IMG/VR virus record: IMGVR_UViG_3300032287_000322
Span: 1 to 38,390 of that record
From: a virus
Direction: 5' to 3' (one strand)
Length of the DNA stretch: 38,390 bases
Under the pieces are notes generated by a model. It was not told the DNA's origin. It saw only the letters and a list, made by a program, of their open reading frames with translations, and ran no database searches. Positions within the stretch are counted from its first letter, which is position 1, and every line of letters starts with the position of its first letter. The translations under genes were made by a program, and so were the position numbers. This document shows positions 8,501 through 16,537 of the stretch, piece by piece.

Positions 8501-10395
8501 TCAACCGTCTTAGTTGGTTCAGCGGCTTGTGTCTGGGGCTGTGCTAAATCAAGGGGGCGTTTTCCTTCAGTAGGAAATACAAATTCAGTAGAACCAGCAT
8601 GTCCTTGAGCAGCATGTTGGCTTATTGTTTCAGCAGGTAAAGTGACGCTTGTAACCGTTCCAAATTTTGCAGCCTTTGTAGGGTCAGTTGTCCACCATTG
8701 CCCGCCCGCTACGTTTTCTTTGTTTTCCCCCCGATACAACGTCACTTGTTGCCCGGGCTGCATCGTACTTAATGTTACAGGGGCTGCGGGTGCTTCTTGT
8801 TTTTGCGTTTCTGTTTGCTGGGTTTGAGCGGCTTGAGTGCCATCGGTGGTTCCTTGTATGTCGGGGATATCTGTGAGTTGTTCACCGCCAGTGGCAAAGT
8901 ACTGGCGCAGTGCTTGGACAGCCAACACCCTAGTGCTTTCACCTTTGCTCTTATCAACTTTAGGCGTGGGAAGGCCAAGCTGATTCATCTTTGCTATCAG
9001 GCTTTTTACTTCATCCTTGCTAATCATCTCCGTTTCTTTGCCTACGGGGATGTTATCTATGCGAGCTTTAAGCTCTTGTGCAAGGGGCGATGGGGGAGTA
9101 GGAGGGATGACTGAACCGGGCGGCGCAGGCACAGTGCTGTTAAGCATGTCCAACTCTTGCTGAGTAGGGGGCCTATCAGAGCCCCTAATGTCCATACTGG
9201 CAGTTGTAAATTTGTCTTGCTTGAGTTTTTCTTGCTCAGCATCGTTCAATTTAAGGGCGTTCTGTAGAGCAATTTCGTTCTTAGCGGTATAGGCTTCCCG
9301 CCCGCCAGTAATCGTACCCATCCCAGCGCCTGCTAAGCCTTCCAAAGTGCCTTGTCCAACAACGCCACGCATTGTGGGAACAGCAAAACCTTGTCGTTGT
9401 AGTGCAAGGTTTGCAGCTAGTTGTTCTTGCCCACCTTGGCCTCCTTCACCTAAGAAATCTTTGCCTGCAGTGAATACTGCATTTTTAACTACACCCCGTT
9501 TAGCGGCTTCTTTAGCAGCGTTTTCAGTTACTATTTTGACTGCTTCTTTTTGGGCTGCGGTAGTGGCAATTCCTTTGGCGAGTTGCCGGGCTAGGATGGC
9601 TTCTCCGCCAGTTGATGCACCAAAAGCGCCAAGCCCCGCACCCAGCAAAATTTGATCTAGGTTTTTACCATCGTATTTTTGGGCTTCAATAGCAGCTTTT
9701 TCAATTTGCTCTGGTGTCATCTTAGTCTGTTGACTAAGTACCTCTTTGGTAGCGTCGTAGATAGAGCTCTTAACTGTTCCTGCGCCCATCAATGCGCCAG
9801 TACCAAGCGTTAGCCCAGCTGCTGCAATTGGAGCGCCCCCAGTAAAAATAGTAGCTACCCCTGCAAGAATTGCAGGAGCGGCTGTACCAAGGGCATTAGC
9901 AAGTAAGTCTACAGGTGCAACGCTGGCGGCTTTAACAGCAGCACCCACGTTATCCCAGATGCCCTTGTCCTCCACCTCTTTCATTATGCGGGCTATCTCT
10001 TTGCTGTCCCGCTTAGACTGGGCGCTATACAGCGCCGCAACGTAGTCCTCTACGCTTCTGAGATTTTTGGATACAGCATTATCCGCACCAAAAGCATCGG
10101 CAATCATACGTACGCCAGTAACCGCACCAGAACCTACCTTTAACGGTACGTCAGCAACCTCGCGTAGGAGAGGAAACGCCTCTGTATCGTCTCTAGCTAC
10201 AGGGATTACAGGGGATTTTGCAGGTGCTTTTGCAGGGACAATTGTTTCCCAGCCTTGTTCATCTTTAGCGGATGCGGTTGCAGGCGCGGGAGCGGGGACA
10301 ATTGTTTCCCACCCCTGTGCATCCCTAGCGGGCGCAGGGCGAGTAGCAGGGCGCGGAGCCGGGACGATTGTTTCCCACTCAGACTCTTTTGCCAT
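2587..10395 (-). CDS. Giant polyvalent internal virion protein (2602 aa)
   Basis: The largest gene in the window. It opens with three WETIVPA repeats (residues 7-56) and a Gly/Ala-rich hydrophobic stretch (about 158-206) that could insert in membranes. An ADP-ribosyltransferase-like patch follows (YRGE with R555, then QWWTTDP at 566-572). A charged coiled-coil zone lies at about 770-930, with two YKYDPxLTxAEN repeats near its start. A zinc-peptidase motif HEAVH (1277-1281) is followed about 60 residues later by ESVFEFLAYA, whose E1336 or E1340 could be a third metal ligand. The C-terminal third has NLNFAPKNFIVDALTN (about 1996-2011), like the LPD38 domain of large polyvalent proteins, and a membrane-type segment near 2255-2275. 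Size, membrane segments and position as the last structural gene fit a DNA-ejection protein such as T7 gp16, delivering enzymes into the host. Catalytic activity is inferred, not shown. It starts 2 bases after the upstream gene stops. Confidence 0.82.
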   Translation of the reverse strand: MAKESEWETIVPAPRPATRPAPARDAQGWETIVPAPAPATASAKDEQGWETIVPAKAPAKSPVIPVARDDTEAFPLLREVADVPLKVGSGAVTGVRMIADAFGADNAVSKNLRSVEDYVAALYSAQSKRDSKEIARIMKEVEDKGIWDNVGAAVKAASVAPVDLLANALGTAAPAILAGVATIFTGGAPIAAAGLTLGTGALMGAGTVKSSIYDATKEVLSQQTKMTPEQIEKAAIEAQKYDGKNLDQILLGAGLGAFGASTGGEAILARQLAKGIATTAAQKEAVKIVTENAAKEAAKRGVVKNAVFTAGKDFLGEGGQGGQEQLAANLALQRQGFAVPTMRGVVGQGTLEGLAGAGMGTITGGREAYTAKNEIALQNALKLNDAEQEKLKQDKFTTASMDIRGSDRPPTQQELDMLNSTVPAPPGSVIPPTPPSPLAQELKARIDNIPVGKETEMISKDEVKSLIAKMNQLGLPTPKVDKSKGESTRVLAVQALRQYFATGGEQLTDIPDIQGTTDGTQAAQTQQTETQKQEAPAAPVTLSTMQPGQQVTLYRGENKENVAGGQWWTTDPTKAAKFGTVTSVTLPAETISQHAAQGHAGSTEFVFPTEGKRPLDLAQPQTQAAEPTKTVEPEKPALVAIPMDEIDSETYKDALAKLIKKPDNMALLKRINSLERTHNMPLTGATGPKGGVLSAADSSAAARARAAEAKERLAKLASENVTLAGGVRFHPDTGAPSKFWFWPGFKTRKLETAPGPFVRQQAPAKPEQQQQAKADEQPSEAYKYDPNLTQAENLKRSMISRSYKYDPDLTPAENYEYAIERGAKEARAVERKRRAEFEAVDKKKAHKFKTSKEDIAAFETVRTDHNTKAKEHNENRLAAIKALKDATDKTNTALNAEAEYKKSVGITEDVEPTDYATTRALKRLKGDKAKLTELANVVSKAIAEEEKANELVRSFNPEPLLFIPAWSSKEMGPLKDIYFREIRYGDYLREEEQPTKASLEAERGAPPPRDVSMFEHRRAAQAVVQALTDRSYKGLSIEEKRVANVYNETLTSMGREFKQTFPAWRDLTEKAKEAFIKGLNNEEGETVFAGLQIDRAFTNLAEYLNKEAANEIAADEAQIRQGNEERFSKEGKKFETAQERVQRESAELKERLNKGYVPEVDIFTGEVTKPRFGSGANEVRSENLNDYKKLEELIADGKLHEALVHIGKMKSVSAFNKIIANAVASMVKEMKSPPLLVLTRKLSNNDLGQYDPSHVSGDNVHIGKISIRSASPTILLHEAVHAVTVQVLYKYLNNPESLTSSQRAAAEQIFKIMAVTSNHVDEEGVRFKIKHPNAYESVFEFLAYAITDSEFQIELTDIDLPATSRLTFLLFNEVDGTGATDISNISKAPMSAWTALKLSIAELIVVGVRQVKTRINKARQKELKKEVETGSISEEEAAVSDYRYLNKQISLADFVRSKKRETEQGKYVHQNFLMELAAAFEDVMAPQTKAILLEEGDLSAKAAPTPRTAQELRGGGFNNSKLREAMTRHGLPDVGQTTGVFKSLLTQDGWRNMARLVQDRTYEARSYFNRQDMGLKIVRDMTKSFNNVTEHLDLSMGEMRNFLDHYLRSPLESYKKAVNEYVKIAGKGYDEALVDLHLFGEMLHEPERRLMKYVVSVPLSKIQNLMHNGKFISAADRRIDILGDMRTGKPGIIHQFKLTEAQRAALRTELEYLAKNHADAYGDSPRYSAAHMKAARDAWIKNNPGKPLPTVDIRIDMYSSMYNALGITNDEVKLRETQFNDDAIVSPERRAAAMKVFAEMQKLNKATADLNKIGNYWSTPVDNLVGIYNYQHYMPFKGKAKDSEIDHSLDPNSLGKGKDLQEIEYEAAGRFSIADNPVLQVLNDAFRSARRAGVRNYTQSIKNALSADPKYNPNGTGILRGNVHRNIKFEDRGVANLQEFKGGQYIFHYNQDGSIDILKVTDPKMLQALRYSFKDSNIVLQLANNITAWIGSTHTRYNLNFAPKNFIVDALTNAWNIGGGELGPLASAKYIKDIAYQVSKNGLGKALEVAMYHEKGDPASQKRLADMAAKDPFVQAMLEMIQIGGKTIFIESFSLKANLEKLKNVKRNRILQTKDSIEALLDSWNGMFELTSRTAAYMLYKEKAYAENKAKMSDVKNPGSPMSPAEQAAAVEAAAKTKNLANFEKSGEWAQYLGSWFMFIKPSATGAVRAIETVAPAFTFETWAKNNMPANIADDPVAKEKYLKEFKKLRANSQIMTGTLIGAGYALWWMSAMMAPDDEWERNSTKYDNMQQWTKFARFHIPNGVSEAMGMGKDVVFQIPWGFGLGSFASMGAQLAGMVHGNTSVKDGLGNIVLGALADSFLPIPVSKIPITEKPGLWLADSMLPSVMRPYFEYLWNVNGIGQTINSASQRKFGDAFTGGDRIPEVWKDFSAWVYNETGGGLNIPPNTAYFLANSYIDGFARVGELVYSWKDIGAGEKAFNPKTDLPLLGSFFGAKSNVDARDFTAVEDKLKNYDERLKTLKKTSPTAYVEFITKHPTAPAAIGVYYAHLGSLNDVREQANKIRLLPIPQKDRQELLRANIFRQNIIKRQMIEMFKALDIEP
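10235..10377 (-). repeat. Three direct repeats encoding WETIVPA
   Basis: Near-identical 17-base blocks (gggacaattgtttccca type) begin at 10235, 10295 and 10361, giving units of 20-22 codons. Each encodes WETIVPA followed by a Pro/Ala-rich spacer. They form the N-terminal 56 residues of the giant virion protein. Copies 1 and 2 are identical over the 17 bases; copy 3 differs at one base. Confidence 0.85.
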
Positions 10396-10397
10396 TG

Positions 10398-13361
10398 TTA
10401 TTTATTCCTGCGTTGGACAGAGCCATCAGCATTAATTTTATATTCAAATTTATCAGGTTCGTACTTTTGACCGCCAGCTTCTACTTTTCTTTGGATGTCC
10501 CCCGCACTGCCAGCAGCGGGAGGTAACGCCTGTCCTTGCAAACGCGCAGAGTTTATTTCTAATGTCTTTTTAGCGTTTTCAATACTAGTTGTTGCGGACC
10601 CATCAATACGCTCAATCGTTTTTAAAGCTGCGTCATAACCGGGTTTTAGCGCAGGGGCTATTTTTGATACATCAATGTCTCCATTAGGCAATTTTGGCAC
10701 GTTCATAGTAGCCAGTTCAATTTTTTCCATTGCGCTTAGGTAGTCTTTACTTGTTCTCATTCTTTCAGCGTCAACGAGAGCAAGCCGTAATTTGTCTGCA
10801 GATGCGTTGTACAACGCTTGATTTTTGAGGTCTTCTGCGGTCTTAGCACCTTGCTGACGAGTTTTGGCATCTTCTGCTATTTTTAACCTGTCCGTTGCGT
10901 CTTTAATGTTAGCCGTAGCCAAAGCGCTTTTTGCCATAACATCAGCGTGATACCCGCTACTTGCTCTACTTTGCTCAGCAGAGTACCTAGTCGCACCAGA
11001 TTGAGCCAAGTCACCTTCAAGTCTCTTTTCAGCCCCGCTTTGTTGGACAGATGCTGTAGTCAAATGCGACTGTAGGTCTGCCATAGTCTTAATGGCTGCT
11101 TGTTTTCTAGTGTCTGCTTTATCGTAGACCCCAAGTTTTTCCATCCGCATAGACTCTTCCAAATCATAGATGGCTTTGTCTGCTTGCTGGCGTGCCAGTT
11201 TTTGGTCTTTATCATTTTGAATGATGTCAGGAATATTCTTTTTCAGCGCAAGCAAACTTGCGACCAGCGTGTTGCCGGGTGTAGAGCCTAGTTCTGCAAA
11301 AAACTTTGCACGTTGCAGCAAATTTTGCCGATTAGCTTCTTCACTTAAATTAGCCCGCTCTGCCATCTGCTGCTGCATTAGTTTTTGCTTTGCTTCAGAA
11401 TTATCTAGGCCCAAAGCTTTTCTATCAGCTAGGTCCTCTTCATATAGCTGTCTTGTTGTCTTATTTGCTATTGCTGCAAAAGGCTCCATCGTTTTTTTAG
11501 CGTCTGCAATTGCAGCCCTGCCGGGGTCAGTCTCAACAGGAGGAGCCGCAATAATGCCAGCCGGGGCCGCAGGAGCCGCAGCAGAGGGAGGAGGAGGAGG
11601 AGGAGCGGCAGGGGAAGCTTGAGCCACAGGAGGAGCCGCTGCAATACCTGCTAAACGCGCGCCTGTATCTTGTCCAGTAGATGTAATAGGACCGGGGGGA
11701 ACAGAGGGGGCCGTACCTCGAACTCTGTCTGTAATAAGCTTTTGTTCATCATCAGTTAGTGCGGGGGGAACCGTTTGGCCTTTAGCAAACGCAATGATGC
11801 CGCCACCAGCGTAACCAGCGTTGTAATCCACACCCATAGGGCCTACGCCCTCAGGCGCAGCAGCCATCTGAGGCCTTGCATCCATACCAGCTTGGCGTTG
11901 TTTAAGGATTGCTACAGCCATTTCTCGAACTTTAGGACTAGGAGATTCCGTGGCCTCTTTCTTTAAGGCCTCATCTGGCATGGTTGCAAGCTGGCTCATA
12001 ACTTCACCACCTACGTCATAGCGGGGAATGGACGTAATGCCGCCCGAGGCCATGCTCTTAACAGCGCCACCTTTAGCTCTCATCTGCGCCAAAGAACCTA
12101 GAGCGCCAACAGCACCGATGCCCTGCGTGATGGGGTTAGCCTGCGCTTGGTACTGCTGGGTAGTCTGGGCCTGCATAGGCAAGCCACGTAGCATGTTAGA
12201 CATCGTGCCCAACTGCATCAGCGGATACTGCTGTGCGTTGGCGTAGTCTTGCATTGCTTGGTTGATAACCTGCTGCTGGTTCAACTGCTGTTGTTGACCC
12301 ACTTGGTTCTGCAGACCGTAGATGCCTTGCTGCGCCTGCAGTCCTTGGTTACCAATACTAGCTAGTTGGTTAGCGCCCTGTAGACCAGTCTGTAAACCTT
12401 GCATCCCGTAGCCTGCACCGTACTGACGCGACTGCTCGTTAAGTTGGTTGGCTGCCTGTCCGTATTGAGCACCCAAGCTTGCTGCTTGTAGGTTCTGCCC
12501 AGCGTTGAACTGCCCTGCTTGATTCAGTGCAGCTTGGTTAGCCAACCCAGTCTGTTGCGCAGCGCTCAGATTCTGTTGGCCTACAGTAAGACCTGCTTGT
12601 TGATTAGCTTGCTGCGCCGCTAACCGTGCTTGCTGTTCTGCATTGAACTGCTGCTGTGCTTGCTGATACGCGGCTTGGGAACCCTGCGCTTGGATGTCAC
12701 CCATTTGCTGACTGAGGTTACGCTCACGTTCTGCACGCATGATGGCATCGCGCCCACCGCCAAAAGCACCGGCCTGAGCAGCTTGTGCTTGCTGTTGTGT
12801 ACCTTGAATACCCGACTGGCGCTGTGCTTCGCGCTTTTGGATGTCCACCACGCTCTGCATATACGGAGACATGTAAGCGTCCGCTGCACCGGGTCGAGCA
12901 AAACTCTGGGTGCGAACACGTTCCGCAGGTCCCATCTGATAACCCTGCATTGTTTGTGCGCCATATTCAATGCCCTGAGGATTGAATTGACTGCCGTAGT
13001 TGCTTGGAGCGTAGTTAGCCCCTAAAGCCCGTTGCGTTGCCTGTTGAGTAGAGCCTGCCGCCGCGCCAAATTCACCCGGTACTTGTAAGCCTCCAATACC
13101 CCGTTGGGCTTGTTCTTGTAATGGGCTAAATCCTGCAATAGCTCTGCTAGGGTCGTAATTAGTTAAATTGCCAGCAGTGTCATATTCACCGCCATATGCT
13201 TTATAAGGTTGGAAGCCAGTTATATTGCTTCCATCCATTTTGAACAATTGCTGTTGGGTTGCCCCCAGCATGTTTTCCACATACGGACGTGCGTACTCTG
13301 GTACGTTTGTATTCTGTACCGTACTGCTAGTTTGCGTAGGCGCTCCGCCACCTTTACCCAT
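10398..13361 (-). CDS. Gln/Ala-rich putative ejection or internal virion protein (987 aa)
   Basis: The N-terminus has a VPEYARPYVENML block that I associate with aquatic phage virion proteins. Residues from about 60 to 430 are extremely rich in Gln, Ala and Gly with helical QQA/AAQ runs. Then come RAKGG, MASGG and YDVGG motifs, a Pro/Ala-rich linker (APPPPPPSAAA) and a long helical, charged C-terminal third. No enzyme motif is seen. Low-complexity helical composition and position just before the giant ejection-type protein suggest it is packaged in the virion and ejected with DNA. The start ATG follows AAGGAG at good spacing and overlaps the end of the GNAT-like gene by 8 bases. Function is inferred from context only. 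Confidence 0.75.
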   Translation of the reverse strand: MGKGGGAPTQTSSTVQNTNVPEYARPYVENMLGATQQQLFKMDGSNITGFQPYKAYGGEYDTAGNLTNYDPSRAIAGFSPLQEQAQRGIGGLQVPGEFGAAAGSTQQATQRALGANYAPSNYGSQFNPQGIEYGAQTMQGYQMGPAERVRTQSFARPGAADAYMSPYMQSVVDIQKREAQRQSGIQGTQQQAQAAQAGAFGGGRDAIMRAERERNLSQQMGDIQAQGSQAAYQQAQQQFNAEQQARLAAQQANQQAGLTVGQQNLSAAQQTGLANQAALNQAGQFNAGQNLQAASLGAQYGQAANQLNEQSRQYGAGYGMQGLQTGLQGANQLASIGNQGLQAQQGIYGLQNQVGQQQQLNQQQVINQAMQDYANAQQYPLMQLGTMSNMLRGLPMQAQTTQQYQAQANPITQGIGAVGALGSLAQMRAKGGAVKSMASGGITSIPRYDVGGEVMSQLATMPDEALKKEATESPSPKVREMAVAILKQRQAGMDARPQMAAAPEGVGPMGVDYNAGYAGGGIIAFAKGQTVPPALTDDEQKLITDRVRGTAPSVPPGPITSTGQDTGARLAGIAAAPPVAQASPAAPPPPPPSAAAPAAPAGIIAAPPVETDPGRAAIADAKKTMEPFAAIANKTTRQLYEEDLADRKALGLDNSEAKQKLMQQQMAERANLSEEANRQNLLQRAKFFAELGSTPGNTLVASLLALKKNIPDIIQNDKDQKLARQQADKAIYDLEESMRMEKLGVYDKADTRKQAAIKTMADLQSHLTTASVQQSGAEKRLEGDLAQSGATRYSAEQSRASSGYHADVMAKSALATANIKDATDRLKIAEDAKTRQQGAKTAEDLKNQALYNASADKLRLALVDAERMRTSKDYLSAMEKIELATMNVPKLPNGDIDVSKIAPALKPGYDAALKTIERIDGSATTSIENAKKTLEINSARLQGQALPPAAGSAGDIQRKVEAGGQKYEPDKFEYKINADGSVQRRNK

Positions 13362-13785
13362 GATTTACTCCTTCAAGAGGCAGTTGGAAAGTAACCCAAG
13401 TGCCTTTGTAGCCGTCGTTCTGAAAGACTTTAGCCCAGCCCCGGCGTGCTGTGGACTCGATGCCATCGCATCCCATGTCTTTAGCGTAACGTTTCAGCAA
13501 GCTCAGCATAGGGTCTTTCCAACTTTTTAGCTCTACACCACCACAAAACTGCATCGTCAAGTACTTGCTGCGTGGATACACGGCAAAATTAGTGACTACA
13601 GCGCCTTTTATTTCAACACCGTCATAAGCCACCCACAGGTCATGGTCATAACCAATAATGGAATTATAGATGTCGTCAACTGTAAAGCGCCCATGCGTGT
13701 GCTCGGCTGCTTTTTGTAAATACCCCTCAACTTTGTCCCAGCAGGTGTCTATAAACTCCCTAGGAACCATTGAGACTTCAATCAT
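13354..13785 (-). CDS. GNAT-like acyltransferase-fold protein
   Basis: This 143-residue protein has the layout of a small GNAT fold: an N-terminal helical part, a strand reading LWVAYDGVEIKGAVV (about 50-64), a second strand near KYLTMQFCGG, and a C-terminal RRGWAKVFQNDGYK block (114-127) typical of the last strand-helix of GNAT proteins. A clear acetyl-CoA loop (RxxGxG/A) is not obvious, so it may be a degenerate or structural version. T7 internal virion protein gp13 is also, as I recall, a small GNAT-like protein placed before large ejection proteins, and this gene sits between two such genes. Its start overlaps the upstream stop (ATGA). Acetyltransferase activity is uncertain. Confidence 0.68.
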   Translation of the reverse strand: MIEVSMVPREFIDTCWDKVEGYLQKAAEHTHGRFTVDDIYNSIIGYDHDLWVAYDGVEIKGAVVTNFAVYPRSKYLTMQFCGGVELKSWKDPMLSLLKRYAKDMGCDGIESTARRGWAKVFQNDGYKGTWVTFQLPLEGVNHG

Positions 13786-16496
13786 GCAGGCAAATACTTA
13801 CGAGGATCAATCTGTTTACCTTGCTTTGAAGTGCCTGTTCGGCCTTTGCGTATTCGTTTCATCATTGCATCAAGTTGTTTTGCGCCCGCTTCGGTTGAGC
13901 CATTACCCAGATGTGACACCACATCCGCAGTGATGACGTACTCTCCGTCGGCTAAACGTGCTGGTTGGCGATTGTTGATGGTAGCAGGGATGTTGTCACT
14001 CATGCCATCACCGGGCCCACGAAGTAGCCTAGGGTTTCCCCCAGCAGCGTAGCCACCAAGGTTGTACGGCGCGTGGATAGAAGCAATACCACCGTGGGCA
14101 TACCCGCCACCTCTACCCCATCCACCTCTATCTCCACCAGGCTCACCTCTTCCAGCAGCACCATCACCACCTCCGCCGTATCCACCACCGCCACCTCTTC
14201 CAGATTCTCCAGGAGATTGGACAAACCCAGCGCTTGCGGCTGCGGCTGCGTTAGCTTGGGCTTGGGCTTGGGCTTGGGCTTGGGCTTGGGCTTGGGCTTG
14301 GGCTTGGGCTTGGGCTTGGGCTTGGGCTTGGGCTTGGGCTGACGGAAATTGACTTGGGATAGAAGTAATTCCAACAGGGGCTTGGGCTGGGGCTGATTCG
14401 GTAATTGGAGCGGGAGTAGTAGGACGGAACGCTGCTTGAGCTTGCGCAGGATCAACACTCATAGGATTAGCTGGTATGCCTGCGCCAGTTGGAGTTGTTT
14501 GCGTCCCAACGGGTCCATATCCGCCACCAGCAAAAGTACTCTTGTCACTAGGTGGAGCACCGAACATAGTTCCCTCTGCATAACCTTCTTTTGCTGCCTC
14601 TAACGCTTTATCCGAATTTATTCCAGCCTGTTCTAATTCCTTGGTAAGCATACTTTGAGATATCATCTTTGCAGGTAGGGAACCGGGCGCAACAATAAGA
14701 TTTCCATATGCATCAAGAACTTGAAACGTCGTACTACCTAGCTCTGGTGATGCCAAAGGACTGGTTGGGGTATACCTAGATTCAGATGGTTCTGATGCGC
14801 CGCGTCCGCTACCGCCGCTACCACCCGTAATACCTGCGCTTTCCGCGCCTTCTGGGGTACTTGGAGCATTTGGATTAAAATTTATAGGGCCTGGGGCAGT
14901 AAGATTTAACGATGAAGGTTGACTGGACCTTGCAAGTGCATTAAAAGCGTAATCCTTCACCGCCTCAGTGCCGGGGGCAAAAGTACCTGAGCTAGGGGCG
15001 CTATACCCACCCTCAGCAAAATGCATAATCCCGCCCCGCGCAGCAGCGACGGGTTTGAAATCCAACTCACCCATGCGTCTATTGGGAGTCATAGTTGGAG
15101 CTTGCACGTTAGTACGGCTATTGAGCTTGGACATGCGCACCATGGCGGCTTCCATTGGGTCAAGATACCGCGTGTCTGGGTCTACGTCGTAATAGATACC
15201 TACACTGCCAAGAGCGGGCGCTGCCGCTGGCTCAGGGTTCATGGCATCGTAGAAGTCCATCGCCGCCTCAGTCTTAGACCGCCCACCTTTTTTGTACCCT
15301 TGCACGCTGGCAATACCACCTTCGGCGTAACGGGGTCTGTATTGGTAAGCATATGGGCTAGGCGACATGCGTTGGAAATTAGCCATGCTGTACGGGTTCT
15401 TGTAGTTGTCCGCAGGGGCCTCTACCGGCTTCTGATCAAGCATGCCGGTTTTGTACGCAGTGTAGTAAGCTAGTCCAGCAGCAGGATATGGGTAATCTTT
15501 TGCAAATGTTGCTGCTTTATCAAAATACTTTCCAGCGGTTTCCATGCCCCGCTGAAACGGGTCTAGAGTATCGGTGTATTCACCAGTAATACCGTTGTTG
15601 AAATACCCACCTCTTGTTACTATAGGCGGTTGAAAACCTGCTTCGGCAGGATTGCCCCGGAACATATTCTGAGTAGTAGACGCCGGGTTTTCAAATTGCT
15701 GAATAGTAGAAGGCGGCGCAGCGGCGGACCTAGCAGCAAGCTCATTATCAAACTTAATTCTTTGGTAGTCGTCAAAACTACCTTTATAACGATCAGTATT
15801 TGCTGCCTCTAAATAATTAGCGTACTCGGGGGTGTTTTGTTTAATTAACTCTTCAGTTGGTTCGCTAAAATCTGTGAACGCCCCGCTTCTCATGGGTTGT
15901 GTTCCGTAATCAGCAATTTGTTGAGCATTAATTTGAGCTTCTAAGCCGGGCGGTACTTTATTTAAATCTGCTAAAGCGCTAGTCCTTGCAAATGGCTGTT
16001 CTGCGTGAAGCGACACATAATCCGGAGGCATTTTTGAAGGGTCTAACTCAATCCCTTCAGCCAGATATTTATTTTTGACGAGGTAGTTTTGGATATCATT
16101 ACCAAGCCCAGCAGTCTGTTTTATTCCAGCAGCATTGGGTTCAAGGGAAGCTAGTAAATCAGGAGGTAGCTGGTTTGCTTGTAGGATTCCCTGTTGGGTA
16201 GCTTCTTGCGCAGCGAGGCGGGCGGCTTCTTGTTCGGCGGCTAGGCGGGCGGCTTCTTGTGCAGCAGCTTCAGCGGCGGCGGCTTCGGCAGTGCCAGTGG
16301 CGGTAGCGGTTTCAACGGCAGCAACGCTTTCTGGAGTGACTGGAATGCCATTCGTTGCAAGATAAATAGCCGCTGCCGTCATGGCAATATCTTCAGGCTT
16401 TTGCTGAAGCAGTCCTACGCCTCGCTTACCAGACGTACCGAGTAGGTCGGATACCGGGTCAAAAAACTTTGCAAAATCGTTAAAGCCGAAGGCCAT
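13782..16496 (-). CDS. Low-complexity virion protein with poly(AQ) tract (904 aa)
   Basis: The protein begins MAFGFNDFAKFFDP and soon enters an Ala/Glu-rich helical segment (about residues 60-100, EAARLAAEQEAARLAA). The middle contains repeated GG motifs: YAEGG, YKKGG, FAEGG, YAHGG and YAAGG. A tract of about 14 Ala-Gln dipeptides (near residue 720-747) is followed by a Gly-rich hinge. The C-terminal block runs from LLRGPGDGMSDNIPA through PARLADGEYVI and HLGNGSTEAGAKQLDAMM; I have seen this type of conserved tail in phage virion proteins but know no function. ATG follows GAGGTAAATT. It is translationally coupled to the GNAT-like gene (ATGA). It is probably a virion or ejection-module protein; there is no enzymatic signature. 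Confidence 0.75.
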   Translation of the reverse strand: MAFGFNDFAKFFDPVSDLLGTSGKRGVGLLQQKPEDIAMTAAAIYLATNGIPVTPESVAAVETATATGTAEAAAAEAAAQEAARLAAEQEAARLAAQEATQQGILQANQLPPDLLASLEPNAAGIKQTAGLGNDIQNYLVKNKYLAEGIELDPSKMPPDYVSLHAEQPFARTSALADLNKVPPGLEAQINAQQIADYGTQPMRSGAFTDFSEPTEELIKQNTPEYANYLEAANTDRYKGSFDDYQRIKFDNELAARSAAAPPSTIQQFENPASTTQNMFRGNPAEAGFQPPIVTRGGYFNNGITGEYTDTLDPFQRGMETAGKYFDKAATFAKDYPYPAAGLAYYTAYKTGMLDQKPVEAPADNYKNPYSMANFQRMSPSPYAYQYRPRYAEGGIASVQGYKKGGRSKTEAAMDFYDAMNPEPAAAPALGSVGIYYDVDPDTRYLDPMEAAMVRMSKLNSRTNVQAPTMTPNRRMGELDFKPVAAARGGIMHFAEGGYSAPSSGTFAPGTEAVKDYAFNALARSSQPSSLNLTAPGPINFNPNAPSTPEGAESAGITGGSGGSGRGASEPSESRYTPTSPLASPELGSTTFQVLDAYGNLIVAPGSLPAKMISQSMLTKELEQAGINSDKALEAAKEGYAEGTMFGAPPSDKSTFAGGGYGPVGTQTTPTGAGIPANPMSVDPAQAQAAFRPTTPAPITESAPAQAPVGITSIPSQFPSAQAQAQAQAQAQAQAQAQAQAQAQAQAQANAAAAASAGFVQSPGESGRGGGGGYGGGGDGAAGRGEPGGDRGGWGRGGGYAHGGIASIHAPYNLGGYAAGGNPRLLRGPGDGMSDNIPATINNRQPARLADGEYVITADVVSHLGNGSTEAGAKQLDAMMKRIRKGRTGTSKQGKQIDPRKYLPA
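14254..14340. repeat. Hexanucleotide tandem repeat (gcttgg), about 14.5 copies
   Basis: Perfect tandem copies of the 6-mer gcttgg on the + strand fill 87 bases, lying in frame in the 904-aa gene and encoding alternating Ala-Gln on the minus strand. Six-base units change length without breaking the frame. Confidence 0.97.
16216..16260. repeat. 18-bp direct repeat in Ala-rich helix segment
   Basis: An exact 18-base sequence (aggcgggcggcttcttgt) occurs at 16216-16233 and 16243-16260, a 27-base period. It encodes the repeated QEAARLA-type helical segment of the 904-aa protein, consistent with local duplication. Confidence 0.8.
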
Positions 16497-16537
16497 AATT
16501 TACCTCTTTTCTATAGAGCAGCGGCTCATTGTATCTT

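Noticed and set aside
14062-14352. + strand frames with poly(Trp-Ala) or poly(Leu-Gly) across the hexamer repeat
   Set aside because: They arise from the tandem repeat read in other frames; the minus-strand frame belongs to a long gene that continues on both sides.
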